A stretch of 64,000 nucleotides of DNA from Mactra quadrangularis. Its lineage: Eukaryota > Mollusca > Bivalvia > Venerida > Mactridae. Both the position numbers and the translations under genes were made by a program. Location: assembly GCA_025267735.1 (NCBI GenBank), contig CM046298.1:34595264-34659263 (forward strand), in the 5' to 3' direction. Under the pieces are notes generated by a model, which did not search any database, had not been told where the DNA came from, and worked only from the letters and a program-made list of their open reading frames with translations. Shown here piece after piece: positions 23,443 through 36,669 of the stretch; the first letter of the stretch is position 1; each line of letters starts with the position of its first letter.

Positions 23443-24022
23443 TATACTGAACCAAAAAAGAAACTTTCCCCAAGTTTGATTGTAGATATGTTAGTACAGT
23501 TTCAATCCTTTTGGCTGAAAGCTTACATTTTTGTAAAATAATGTATTGTGGTTCTTTAAAAATCGTCATTTTGGAGGAAAGGATCGGATTGATTGATGAA
23601 TTTTAAATTAAAATAAGGTAGGGGTCATTTCTAAAGTTAACAATCAGTAGCGTGTGTGGTCGCCGTGGGCGATGCTGACTGCCTGACAGCGACGTCGCAC
23701 AAGTTTGTTAATGTCAGCCTGTGGAATATTATTCCATTCTTCAAGCAATGCAGCTCGAAGGTCGTTGGTGTTGTTTGGAGGGTTCGGACGTCGACGTACA
23801 CGTCTATCCAGATTATCCCAAAGATGTTCAATATTGGGTTCAAATCCGGACTTTTTGAGTGCCAGACGTCGATGAAATCAATGTTATGATTTTGTAAATA
23901 CTGTATTATTGACACGAGCAACAGTTTTACAAGCTACTACATGTATATATGTGTGTACATCTAAGTGGTACCCTTGAACCATTGGCACATACTTTGCGAA
24001 AGGTTCTTTTTGGTTCAGTATA
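23443..24022 (-). mobile_element. Tc1-like transposon, internally deleted, both TIRs present
   Basis: The left end TATACTGAACCAAAAAAGAA and right end TTCTTTTTGGTTCAGTATA are inverted repeats with TA at the edges. Between them the minus strand keeps the C-terminal part of a Tc1 transposase (23637-23921): IQYLQNHNIDFIDVWHSKSP, SPDLNPI with the expected downstream LRTLQTTP-like block and a C-terminal LCDVAVRQSASPTATTHATD. The N-terminal DNA-binding and most catalytic sequence is gone and SPDLNPI is followed by a degraded glutamate or aspartate context, so it cannot move by itself. A complete relative would be about 1.3-1.7 kb. Confidence 0.88.
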
Positions 24023-24091
24023 TTTATGGTGGTTTGAGATTTTGGCAAAGAAGCTTTGGTTTTCCTCAATTTTTCTCTAATCTCTCACAGA

Positions 24092-24140
24092 GTGGGTGTG
24101 GCCAAGTGGTTATGATGTTGGACTGGTAATCATAATATAG
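24092..24140 (+). mobile_element. truncated Ser/Leu-tRNA-like SINE head
   Basis: GGTGTGGCCAAGTGGTTATG then GTTGGACTGGTAATCAT resembles 14008-14050 and stops before the B box. Confidence 0.4.
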
Positions 24141-24338
24141 AATAACACATTCTAAGTTATTTGAATGCTAATGTTGATTTTCCTTTTCTGTGTCATATTA
24201 TTTAAATTATTAGAAAAATTAACTTTCCTATATCATATTACTAAATTAAAGAAAAGTTATGTTATTGTTTCATTTTAGACTTTTACAAGGTTAATGAAAG
24301 TATATCTTACACAAAATATACATATCAGGAAGGTCCGC

Positions 24339-24495
24339 TCAGGGTTCGGCATTAATTATTACACTAAGTTGTCTAATTGGACAACAAGCTATGTGTTTAA
24401 CTTGCCGGAACCTAATGTTCACTAGCAGTAACAAGTTGCCCGAACCCAAATATAGGTCATCAGGGGCAATACGATGATCTTAATGTCAAGCCCTG
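24339..24495. mobile_element. MITE, GGGCTTGACATTAA family, copy
   Basis: Left CAGGGTTCGGCATTAATTAT, right TTAATGTCAAGCCCTG; internal TTGGACAACAAGC, AGTAACAAGTTGCCCGAACC and TAGGTCATCAGGGGCAATA. It is the best-preserved copy in the window. Confidence 0.8.
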
Positions 24496-25551
24496 ATTGC
24501 TACTTATTAATCTTTTATTTATTTTAAGTTGTTGATATTTCTTGCCCCGTGTTCATATATTTTACAAAATGGTACTAACTACATAAAATTCTAACACAAA
24601 ATGCATTGTACTATTTCATATAAAGATGTGTTGCTATTTTATGTTAATTTTTGTCTATTTTTAATTAAAGATATTTCTTGCCTCATGTTAATATTTTACA
24701 CAATGGTACTAAAAGTGTTCTAAAAGACATAGAAATCTTTGATACACTAATCACTTGCCATATTATTTGTTGTTGAATTTCGCTAGTCATAGTTCTATTT
24801 ACATATATATTTTAAAACTATCATGTACGCAAGTATTTGTTTTCTTCTAGTTGTTCAAAGTAGTATATGTTATATATATATTACATAATGTCGTATTGCT
24901 ATTATTTTCTTCATATTGTGATGTTTAAACTATAATTTGATTCTTATCATTTTCTAGAATTTTCTACATTAGCAGTCATTGCCTTAAATTTCTCCATCCT
25001 TAGCCCATTAGAAATTAGAATCTATTAGAATTTCATTATATAGTGAAAGGCAAAATAATCAACTAGCCAGACAGTATGAAATAAATTATTTACACTAGCC
25101 CAAATCAATTTTTACTAGTCTTTTGGCTTTTTGCTTGTGGATATAGGGGATGACTGGTTTGATTATTATAATGTACATTGATGTTAAAAAATTACTCTGA
25201 AACTATCAATGTAGCTGTAAAATATGTAAATCTTATGTATTCAAATATACAGTTGTATAATGTCTTTGTTGATAAATCATATTTTACAAGTGCTGTGCAC
25301 TACAATTTGTTATAATTAATTTTTACATTCCAAGTTATTCTTGTCTTATTTTTATTGAATTTATTTTTCATTTTACAAATTTTGGACCTGATTTTAATGA
25401 CTGAAAGTTGATATGATGTGAAAGCATTCCATGTTATGTTTAATCAAAATATTTTGTTATACACAGATTTGATGTAATTTTGAATATTAAAAATAGAGAC
25501 ATTATATTTATTAGAAATGCTGTATGCACTCGGAACACTATTTTCTTATAC
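24496..25551. other. intergenic, nothing recognised
   Basis: Very AT-rich, no ORF of note and no clear repeat. Confidence 0.5.
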
Positions 25552-25857
25552 TAAAGAGCTGCTTGCTCACAGATTTGGTTTAATTTTTTTGACATTTTAA
25601 AAATGTCAGGGTCTTTAATTGTGGTAAAATATTGAATTCTCAAAATTGTATGGCAAACTGACCTTTAAATTGTATGTAACAAAAGTCACATAAAGCATCT
25701 ATACCATTACTGAAAGGGTATGCTGTTATACATAAAATTACTGTCTTTAACAGTTGTATGTCAATTTGCACTGAATTACAGATTCCAAAATGTTTACAAT
25801 TTTGAGAGTTTTAAAAAAGTCTTCATTTTCATTGAAATCTGTGAACAATCAGCCTTA
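25552..25857. mobile_element. TIR element, TTAAAGCTACTTG family, copy 2
   Basis: Left TAAAGAGCTGCTTGCTCACA then GATTT, right GAAATCTGTGAACAATCAGC then CTTAA. Colinear with 22062-22457 but shorter. Confidence 0.65.
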
Positions 25858-26320
25858 AAAACTATTTGGTATATTAAGCATTACTAACACAATCTACACT
25901 TTACTGGTCACACATTCCAGCATTTTTATTTGTATTTTATTATAATACATTTTTACTCCTACTAGTCCATTGTACAAGTTCATCTATACTTGTAGTTTTT
26001 TGTATTTATATCAAAATGAAAGTTTTTTAATTCAAATTTATATATATTTTATCCAGAGACTTAGATACCCTCTTTGTCTCACATTTTATCAAAGTGTTAG
26101 TGAACTTTTATTATGAATTCCTTATTTTGTACGAAATCCATTTTACCATTTTATGAATCCTTTTTTTGTTGTTGTTGTTAATCTTCCTCAAATCTTCAGG
26201 CCCATGTTAAAGCTGAAATATAAGTCAGGTAACTTGTTATTTGAAAAGTGGTTGTCAAGGACTACCAGTCACATGATTATCTCTCAGATTGTGTAAGAAT
26301 TACACTGAAGCAAGTGGTTT

Positions 26321-29122
26321 CGGTTATTCTCATTAGATAGGTCCATCTGGGTTTGTAAAAATGTGAAAAATCAACTTCAAACAAATCAGTTGTAAATGTT
26401 TTGTTCGTTATTATGCATGTATCTGGGATGTTAATCTAAGTTTCTGGATGCATAACTATCTTATTTCCAGTGCTATGACCATATGAAGAGGATAAGGTGT
26501 AAAAAATTGACTATTCGTTTTTGATATCTGATGCTGTACCCTCATTGAAGACAATAAAGGTGTATTCACAAATATGTACGTTCGTACCAAATAACTGATT
26601 TGGTTTTCAACAAGTATACATATCTTTGTCTAGAAATCAAAAATTCGACTTGAAAGGCTTATTTGTTAAGCCATTACTCTGCACTAAACTTTGGGAACAC
26701 TTTTCAATACTAATGATGAAATCAACAGTGTAAACATTGGTGGCAATTCATTTGTTTTCTATTATTTGTGGGTGTCATAATGATAACTTGCTGTTTCTTA
26801 TACTTAACTTAGATCATTTTCAATACAAAAAATGTTCATATTACCTGTGTTAAGCTGCATACTTAGACGGCATGTACATGTAAAATGAACAAGTGCAACG
26901 GTAACGGAAATTTTAGACTGATTATGTAGGTTTAAAACATCGTCAAATCCCTCAAGACTTAAATTGAACCGACAAATGAGTTACTTTTAAGTTGCATTTT
27001 ATTGCTTAGTCACGCAGCTAACATGAATAAAGCGTAATCTCTTTCATATCATTTGTTCTACATAGGAAAACTGCTTTATTACTAATATAACAAACATGTC
27101 ATAAATTTGAAAACTCTAATGAGTTTGATGAACAGATGACGACGTCCAGTTGAAACATTAGAAATTAAGACTTTAATTAAGCATAGGGAAGATTATAACT
27201 CGGTAAAAAGCGCTTATCGGCAAAAAACAACACCATAGTAACGGAAATTTTGTTCACGGAGATTTCTGCCTCCTGATATTGTTTGATCTCTGCAACAATA
27301 TTTAACCAAAATGACGTTTATTTCAATTCAATAAGCTGATGTATTTTTACATTTTTATATATTTATATTGAAATATAAAAAGGGTATAGAGGGGGTTCTA
27401 CGGTGCCTGGATCGCTCCCGAGAGCACCAGATTTTAAAGGCATCTGACTCGCAATCTTTTAACACATTCATATTTAGCTGTGAAAAATTGTGACCTTGAG
27501 TTCACAATGCAAAAAAATAAAGCACTGGGCCATACAATTAAAGAAATTATTTTAAATATTTCTTAACATAACTCCATGCTTATTCTTGTTACCCCGGGGT
27601 AGGGCCAATATTTAATCTGATGAACCCTGAGGAGGCGTCAATATTGACCCCAGTGGCAAAATCTTTGTCGATGACCTTTATTAGTTGCTTTGCGCAGAAG
27701 TTCGTAACTATTAGCTTTAAATATTTGGCAATACTATTTTTTATATTAAATTACATATTTTTATTATATTTTTAAGAAATTGTTGACGGACGACTGACAA
27801 ACACCGATCAGAATAGCTAACCTATAACAGTTCGTGCTCCGATGAGCTAAAACGTAAAAATCTGCTATAAGCTATAGTCTAATGGTATTTGGTGAACTTG
27901 TTTCAGACTTCTACGAGTCTGTTATTAACCTTTGGTAAAAATAGTATTGACTTGAATCCATTTTCAAACTTACCATGCTGTTTTATTGCTTACAAAAAAA
28001 TAAATATCCGTTACCATATAGTAACGGAAATTTTTTACACTTATAATCTCTGAGTGTCGTATTTTTATGATTTCTTGGCGTTAATCAATATTTCAATTTA
28101 AAGCCATGTGTCTGCTCGTAGGTAATAATTTATGATAAGTACATTATTTTAAGCCAAACATATAACTAACAACGCAATTAGTAAAAGTACTGTAGACTTA
28201 AAAAAATCTTCATAATTAAGCTATTTCTTCATCATTTTACACACTTTATAATGTAATAAGTAACCACGAGGCATTTTGAAGTCATAAATGACGTAAATAT
28301 ATGATGTACTGATTGGCGCTGTGTCCCTGCAAAAAGAAATATGATTTATACACCAAACGTGGTAACGGAAATTTAAATAACGGAAATTTTAATTTCGTAT
28401 TGAAATTACGTCGTTTGAGCTCAACCGTGTTATAAACGATGAATTATTCGATCATCTATAAACAGTTATAGTCAATTGATGTATCCATCGCCATTATACC
28501 GTTTCGATGTAACTGGTATTTTCAATAATACCGGTAACGGAAATTTTGCTTATTTACTTTTTATTGACCCCTTTCATATTTGTCATTTAAATATTTTTTT
28601 ATTTCATGTATACCACAGGTTTTTGTCAATTTGTTTAAGAATCAATGTAACTAAGATAACTTTTACACGTTCCTTTTTATTCTGTGTTGGTATTTAGCTT
28701 TCCAATCAAGGTGTAGTAGATACGGTATCGGAAATTTTATGAAAAGTATAAAGTCTGGCGACATGCACTCTGCATTAGATATTTAAAAAATGTCTGACTT
28801 ACTGTTTTATGGAGCCTTTTAAATACAAATTTCAATCGATTACCAATGTATATGCATGCAAATTTAACTGTTTCAGTGATCTTGTCCTCTGCAATTTTAT
28901 TGCAAACAACACAGGGATGGACTGGCGACAGTAACGGAAATTTAAAATAAGGGTCTAAAATGGTGGTTACGATTTTATTAATGGTCCGATTTTTGTCATT
29001 TTTATGCACAATCATTGGGCATCTATTAGGCAATGGACAAAATACTAAAAAGTATTTTCTTACTAACTAACATTGAGTTATGTATTGTTTTGTCCGATGG
29101 ACCTATCTATTGAGAATGACCG
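26321..29122. mobile_element. unclassified 2.8 kb DNA transposon-like element with TIRs and dispersed 13-bp motif
   Basis: The left terminus reads CGGTTATTCTCATTAGATAG then GTCCATCTGG. The right terminus, read in reverse complement, gives CGGTCATTCTCAATAGATAG then GTCCATCGGA: about 30 bp with four or five mismatches. TTT borders both ends, a possible 3-bp target duplication. Inside, the word GTAACGGAAATTT or a near copy occurs at 26901, 27238, 28021, 28362, 28378, 28534, 28724 and 28931, all in the same orientation, plus one inverted partner at about 28006. No transposase frame was recognised, so it is probably non-autonomous; the superfamily is unknown. Confidence 0.7.
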
Positions 29123-29545
29123 TTTATGACAGTAATGGTTTATATAAGTATTGACTCATGTTCTATCAATCATCTTGAACTTAAAATTGGCATTGGTGAT
29201 TTCAGAATAATTGAGAAAAAATTACTGTGTGATGTATATGGAGTCTGTCTATTTCAGTATTTTAATGCAGGTTTTCAGTATTTTCTAAACTTTGAACTTC
29301 CAGCCATGAATTAACAAAAAACAGAAATGTCTCATCATTGTAAGAAAAATTATTTTGAGGAAATACATGTCATGAGATAAAGCTTTATACACTTTCAACT
29401 TTATTATTGTATCCAGATTGAACCTAGTTCAGAACTATATGTATCCTAGTTTCGACTTAATTGTATCAATATATGGTACATACAGGTAGTTTGGATTTCT
29501 ATTATTATGAAATATTTGTTCAGATCATGTTGTTAATTTTTTATA
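29123..29545. other. intergenic, nothing recognised
   Basis: A 62-codon ORF and AT-rich sequence; no family recognised. Confidence 0.5.
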
Positions 29546-29711
29546 CAACTGTCAGTGGTGCATTCATAAACCCCACTGAATTAAATACTCTCATGTCTTT
29601 CATAGACAATGAAAAAACGATACCAGTTTTTATGTACAGGGGTTATCAATCAAACATTTAGTACTTAAATCAGTGAAATTTATGTATACACCACTGACAG
29701 TTGAATAAAAT
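29546..29711. mobile_element. inverted-repeat MITE, CTGTCAGT family, copy 3
   Basis: Left CAACTGTCAGTGGTGCATTC with AACCCCACTGAATTAAATAC, right TTAAATCAGTGAAATTTATG with ACACCACTGACAGTTGAATA. Confidence 0.8.
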
Positions 29712-30079
29712 TAAACAATACATGTAATTTATACCTTAAGTTATTTGTTTACAAGTATTTTAGAATCCATATGTTTGTTTCTATAAGCTAGCCAAGATAA
29801 TGTTTCCTAATAAATCCAATCTTTATATAAACTTGTCTTTATTTTCTTTTCAATAAAAATGTTCCATTTGAAATTGTGCTACATTTTGGAGTGTTTACCT
29901 CCAGCCCAGTTGTATAATGACAACAATAAGTATTTATACTTAGTCACTGAAGATACTATCATCACATCGTCCAGCACACTTTAATAACATGTTGCTACAG
30001 CCATATTTGCATGAGCACATTTATGGCTGTGCCAGTGTGGTTTAAAGCACTGAACAGTGAGTATTTACTTGACCAATTT

Positions 30080-33000
30080 AATAATTGAATAAAATAAATG
30101 GACGAAACTTCGAAGACGTAAGTGGGTTGCTGAAGGTAAACCGCACAAATACGAGATTCAATCTTTCTTTGATTATAAACAATCAAAATGCAAATTTAGA
30201 TGGTGGCATAGACATTATATAAACATGTATTTAAATGAAACAGACTTAGAGATGGCCAATCTTGCTGAAACTGACAACAAGAAGTTTCGGGGCCTCATTA
30301 ATTCGCGCAGAAAGCAATCTGTCTCAAGCGCTGGTGCAGAGCTGGTGTTTGACAATGTGTTATATTGCGATACCAGACCAGTGGCAACAATACTTCGAAT
30401 GCCTTTACAGTCCGCTCAGCAATTCAGTGTTTGATGATTATTGGAAAGATATCGTTGAAAGGACAATTAATTATGTTTCCGATTCCAACTTTTGTGAAAG
30501 TAACACTCCACCCACAATCTCGTATGACAGTGACGTCGAGTCATTAAAATCTTATTTTGAACACCTCATACATGGCAGGGAAATCATTGCCAGAAGCCTT
30601 GCGAAGCTATTCTCAGCAATGTTGCTTCTAAGTCATATTCCCAATGATATGAATAAAGCAACCATTATAACATTCAAAGGAGGGAAAAAAAAGAAAGGAC
30701 AATCCTAGTAGCTATCGTGCCATTTCTCTATCATCCTGTGTGTTTAACTATATGAATGTCTAATACTTAAAAGATGTGAATCTAAACTGTTAGCTAAATT
30801 AAACCATCAACAAGGTGGCTTTCAGAAGCACCTTGGATGCACCATGACTGCTTATAAACTTCGTGAGTGCATACTATATGGCAAAGAAAACGGTAGCAAG
30901 GTTTATGAATGTTTTCTTGACGCTAAACCAGCATTCGATATGGTGCTGCATGACGGACTCCTGTACAAGTTGTTGGAGTGTGATATTGATACAGTTATAA
31001 ATCTTTTAAAGCTATGTATCATTCCATGGAAAGTTGGGTTAGAAATCGTGAACATTCTCGGTTTAAAGTCTCTCAGGGCACGAGACAACTATATTTACTG
31101 TATATAAATGGATTTATAAATGAACTACATTGTAGTAATCTCGGTGTCTGTGTGTATGATATGCGGATCACTTGTCAGACTGTTGCTGATGATATGGTAT
31201 TGATATCTTATACTAAAAATGGCTTGGACAAATGTTGGATATATGAATAAATTATAGTAGAAAGTGGCGATTTCTATTTAATCCAAAAAAGTGCTCTATT
31301 ATTGTTTTTAATGAAAACACATCAGAATCTGTGACAAGTTGTAGACAATGGAATTTTTTTTCAGATAAGTGAGTTGGAAAAATAAACACACTTGTGACAA
31401 ATACATGTGTCAAGATGACTCTATTCACCAAGCTTCTATCAATTGCTGGGTACTTATGAATACATCCTTCAACCAAAAAGCCTTATCACCTGCAGCGTGG
31501 TCGAAAATCTATAAAACTGTTGTAATACCCAAAAGTCTTTACGGCTGTGAACTGTGTTACAGTCTGCTCTGGAATGTTTGGAGAGAAGCTATAGGTTCTG
31601 TGTTAAACTTATACAAAATTTACCCACATACTCTAATGTAGATATATCTTTGTGCTGTCTTGGTATCAACTCAATCATTAATGAAGTAGAATACAGAAAA
31701 CTTCAATTCTTTAATCAATTGTGTCGCTTGCCACATGTATATTTGTCTAAAGAATTATCTATCAAAAGACTAATTCATTTCTATAATAATGATGATCGTC
31801 AGGCACATGGATTCATAAGTGATGTGCATCCATTGTTGATCAAATACGATTTAATTGGACACTTACAAACTTTGATAAGTATGTCATTATTACCATCTAA
31901 ATATGAGTAGAAGTGAACGTAAACATATATTCATGAGAAACTTTAATGAAAGAAAGTCACACATTATGATATTAAATCCATCGCTTGATGTTGACTTTTT
32001 GTTTAGTTATAACAAGCCATGTAACTTATGGCATCTAAATATCCTGGACTTAATAAATGTTTTTATTCAGCAGTGAATATGTCCTTTGGAGTCATACTCC
32101 AAGCAGAGTTGTGTCCCCTGTGTGAACAATTGACTGATAATATATCAATACATTTGATATATCATTGTACTAACAGTTTCAATGAACACATACATAATAT
32201 CATGTGGTCAAATATATTTTACAGAAGTAGGAAATGAATATTTTTCACAACTAGTGCTTAAAGATGCTAAATGCCTGACATTAGATTTATTAACTGGGCT
32301 ACATTCTGTAAGGTTTGAGAAAATTATTGTAATGTGTGTGAAATTCTTCCATCAAATGGTGTGTTATAGACAATAAAGTATGTATTTATTGCTGTAAGTT
32401 CCAATTGTATACTGTGTAGCTTATAGGTGGTCAATATATCATATTAGTGAGTTGTCATCTGATTGTATGTATAGTGTGTACACATTGAACCCAACCTTAC
32501 CTTTCTCATTTGCATCTAATTATCATTTGCACGAATCCCGGCGAAAATCAATACCACGCCTACTATATGCTTCGGCTCGTTACGTATTTAAGATAAAATA
32601 AGACATGTATAAAGTATACACATCACGCTTGTAAAACAACTCACAATTCAAATGCAATCAAATGGGAAACCTGTGTTCTTATATTTTTGAATATAATTGA
32701 TGATAAAATGGATGGGGAATTGCCGTTATGGGGCTAAAACCCACAACATTTGAATTGGTTGCTAGCCTCATAGTATAATCATCTGGTCCAGTCCATGTGT
32801 AATAAACACTCATTGTACGCTTTAAATGTACTTTAAAATTAATCCCTATGTTATAATTACATTCGAACCTTGATGATATAATCCGAGCACTAATACTACA
32901 TTCGTATTCAATGTAATGAATATTCTTGCATAAAGGTCAGGTCGGGGTCAACTTGTACGCACTATATATATGTTTGATACAATTAATGTATTTGTATGTA

Positions 33001-33108
33001 TTGTGATGTTATTTAATTGTATATATGTTTGACTTGCTATTTATATATATATATTGATAGCTCTCCTATATAGAGGTAAATAAAATATCTATCTATCTAT
33101 CTATCCAT
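30080..33108 (+). pseudogene. decayed non-LTR retrotransposon (LINE) with frameshifts
   Basis: Fragments in different frames follow LINE ORF order. First is RKWVAEGKPHKYEIQSFFDY and KFRWWHRHYIN (30108-30230), the linker between endonuclease and reverse transcriptase. Next is a pre-RT region (30262-30708) with IPNDMNKATIITFKGGKKK. Then come GGFQKHLGCTMTAYKLRECI (about 30820), CFLDAKPAFDMV (the block with the first catalytic Asp), VADDMVLISYTKNGLDK (the YADD box degraded to VADD) and a C-terminal IYKTVVIPKSLYGCELCYSL. Several frameshifts and stops make it inactive. The 3' UTR ends at 33086-33108 in an ATCT repeat tail. It belongs to a different lineage from the LINE at 1-2001. Confidence 0.88.
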
Positions 33109-34056
33109 CAATTTACAGCGATTGTAAATGGTAGTATATTTATGTGTTAAATTTCAAATAATCCCTTTGGCCACGGTGTAATAGACACTCATTGTTCGCT
33201 TTTAATATTTTAAAAACTTAATCTCTGTCTGATGATTACATTCTAGCTTTGATAATATATTCAGATATTGGTATCAAGCATGAATACTACATATTATTAT
33301 CAATGTAATGAATATTCTTGCTTGTCTGGTTACCAATTGTACTTTGACAGGTATAAGTACTTCTGGCAAAGCGTAATAATAGCCGCGCCTTATGTAATGA
33401 AAATTGGATAATTATGTTTTGAAATGAACATTTCTCACTACAAAGGTTTGAATCAAAGGATCATTGTACAAGAGTTACAGAGGATACCTTGCTTTAGTCG
33501 TTTGGTTATATTTATGCTAAATAAAGTATCTGAAATTCTAACGAAACTAATCCACGTCCGAATTGTGTTCACTTCGAGACATGTTTTTTCGTTAATCCTT
33601 TGCTAAATATATGTGCAATCAGAAAAATAAAAATCGAATGACCTGTATAATACCAAACTCTTATTACAGTTACTATCGTCAAAAAAATTAATGATTATGC
33701 GAGATTAAGAAAACGTGAAAGAAAATTTGTTACCTGAATAATAACTGAGGGGGGCAGCCATTATTACGGTTTGCCTGACCAAATAGTGGTAATCCAGACT
33801 ATTTTCTTGCATGAAGGTAAGAATGGGGTAAAACTTCAGGCACTAGGGCCTATAATACGCTCATGTTTTGCCATCTCATAATTTATCCCTGATTTGCTGG
33901 ACATAATGCTCTATCGCTGGCAGGTTGGTCTTAGTTGCAGAATATTTTTCAGAGTAACACAGCTCAATAATTATCAACAGATTTCACTAAACAGTTGTAT
34001 TTTGGTGTGAACTGCACTTCAGTAGCCGCCCGGTAGCTGGTAGCTGCAGTTGGTAG
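33109..34056. other. intergenic, nothing recognised
   Basis: Part of 33120-33330 (AATAGACACTCATTGTTCGCT; ATTATCAATGTAATGAATATT) resembles 32800-32930, so it may be a diverged second copy of the LINE 3' region. No gene was seen. Confidence 0.45.
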
Positions 34057-34358
34057 CTGCCCAGCTAGCTCAGTTGGTAGCACACAAGTCTATTGAGAGG
34101 TTGTGGGTTCGAATCCTGGATGGGGCATACTTTTGTGGAGCTTGGTCATGAAATTATTTCTACAGCCATTCTTCCTCCTACCAATGATTTTTAATTATGT
34201 AGGGCAGTTGTCAGTCACTGACAAAAGTATGCACTTAGTAGTTGGTTAACAGCTACATCCAGACGTTTAGCCTTTCCAGGTGTGAGTAGGTTGAATGGCC
34301 GCCGTTTTTATGACCTATACAATGTGTTGCTATGGCACTAAACCCAACAAAAAACCCC
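34057..34358 (+). mobile_element. SINE family A, copy 4 (best-preserved head)
   Basis: GCCCAGCTAGCTCAGTTGGT supplies the A box and GGGTTCGAATCCTGG the B box. The body and AACCCAACAAAAAACCCC end match the other copies. An upstream stutter (GTAGCTGGTAGCTGCAGTTG, 34032-34055) partly duplicates the head. Confidence 0.85.
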
Positions 34359-36420
34359 AAAAATCAGCACTATAGTAAAACAGCCATATAATGGTTTGCA
34401 TGGGCAAGCTTGGAGTTATAAAAAAGACAAATGTTGTAAAGATAATTACAATTTATTTTGGTCCATAATTAAATCCTGAAGTACAAGAAACAATTTACTA
34501 CAACAACAACAATAATGATAACAACATTAATAAATTAAATCATGATTTATATAAAGAAGAGTAAGAGAGCACTGTATTTATCTAAAACATGACTGATGGT
34601 GAAAGGGGGACAACTCTTGTCATATGATTCACCATAATTGAGTTGCCTCCCTTACACTACTAGTTGAATGCATGTTTTTGATTTACAGAACAACTATATA
34701 AAGCAATGCTGCACTAAAAAGTACATAATATACTAACATGATAGACTTGTGTAATCAAATACTAAAATTTACAGATTTTTCAAACCATTACACAAACCAT
34801 GTACAAAACAATATCTATTCTCAAGTAAATTACAAAAAGATTCTGAGTTTGAAGCATAAATATAAGTTTAAAGTCAAACAATCTTGGTCACTACTCTTTA
34901 AAGTCTTCTTTATTAAGATTTCAAATAATTCCAAATTTTTCAGTTTTAGGATTTATGTTACACATTATACAGAAAATTTAAAGCTAAAAGTGCAATGTAA
35001 ATGACAGGGGGTGAGTAATACAGATTATTGTGGTTTGAATTGTGCATGATTATAATGCATTAAAATTTATTACCCTACTAAGACTATAGTCTATACTGTG
35101 AATTAATTCACCTAAATGTGCAAGAATTGTAGAAATAAATGATAACAGTTTACAATTGAATCAGTTCATAATTTTATCCAGTAAGAAGGCAAAGGTAACA
35201 TCTGCAGACACAAAACACAGAAAAAAACAAAGAAAGAAACAGAAAATTTGTCAATTTTGGAATAAGATCTTTTAATTTCAACTCATTAGTACAAAAATGA
35301 TACTTTCACTCATGGCTAAGCTACTTTTGAAAATTTGTTTTCTGAGTGGACCAAATGAAATATAAATTGATCTTAAACCAAAGTCAATGAATATCCTCTA
35401 TATACTTTTTTAACATATTCAAGGTTATGTTATTATCCATAGATCACATAAGAAAGAAAATCTTTTAAACTAATAATAATTGAGCCATTTAATATCGTTT
35501 CAAATGGAATGTAATTCAACAATAACTTGAATAAGAAGATTAAAGAAACAAAATATAGTGTAGGTTATAACATAATAATTATGCATTAATAATTTTAGCA
35601 AAGTAGAAAAGTATTGAACTGACACTAAATGCATTTATTTTGGAAGTTTATGCAGATCTAAATTTAGAACTAAAATAATATTCATTTTGTAAATCTTGTA
35701 AATATTTAAAACCAATATCTTCGTCATTTCATAGAAGCAACAGACATTAACAAAATTGTTACCATTTCAAACAGAAATCGAGTTCCAGTTCAAAGCTTTT
35801 TGACTATACCAGTAAATAATTATCTTACATGTAATTTAAGAAACAACATCAAGGATTCAATAAAGCAACATATATTTCAACAACAATTAAAGAACTAAAG
35901 CTCATTAAGGATAACTTGAGACAAATCAACAAGATTTTCTAAGTAAACCATATTTCACTTTATCCTAAATAAGCTATTGTCACTTGTACAGCTTTAAAAC
36001 ATGTTAAACTTTCATACAATAATAACACAGGGATATAATTGAGCTAAAATCAATTTATAGCATAAACTATCAGTCGACACATAATCATTATAGCAAAGAT
36101 TTAAATATTAGACATATAATTGGTTTTGAATTGAATATTACAAAGTAGGACAATAATATTACAAATTATGCTTGTATTAATTGAATACACATTTATTCAT
36201 TCATGTAATAAAATAAACTGTATGCACATATATTTATTTGTAAATATGTTCTATGACCTATAGCACTGTTTTGTGCTGATGTCAATAAAATAAAGTGTTA
36301 AATGCTTACAAAGAGTATTAATGCATATAATAATAGTACATGTAATTATAAATTATGCTTTATTATGAGTGAAACGATCTTGTGAACAGATATAATCCAC
36401 TGGTACATGCCGTATAATTA

Positions 36421-36669
36421 CACTGAGGTCCAAAAGTTTCTTTACACATGTAATTTTTTTCATATTTTCTCTTAATTTTTATTGAAAAAAAATTAGAAAC
36501 ACAGTTGGACTAGTATTTTTATTTTATATTTATAAAACATAAAGAACATAATTGATGGTTCATGTTAAACTGTACAGTAGTTGTGAAACTAAGTAAATTA
36601 TATTGTAAATGTAGAATACTTCAAAACATAAAAATTTAATATGTGTAAAGGAACTTTTGGACCCCAGTG
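36421..36669. mobile_element. Tc1/mariner-type MITE
   Basis: Left CACTGAGGTCCAAAAGTTTC then TTTACACAT, right ATGTGTAAAGGAACTTTTGG then ACCCCAGTG, both bounded by TA. A typical 249-bp deletion derivative. A related element is at 50230-50616. Confidence 0.85.

Noticed and set aside
34057..34130. tRNA gene
   Set aside because: A and B boxes are present but the stems do not pair and the sequence continues into a SINE body shared by four other loci. The same applies to 6568, 22541, 39449, 55209 and 63667.
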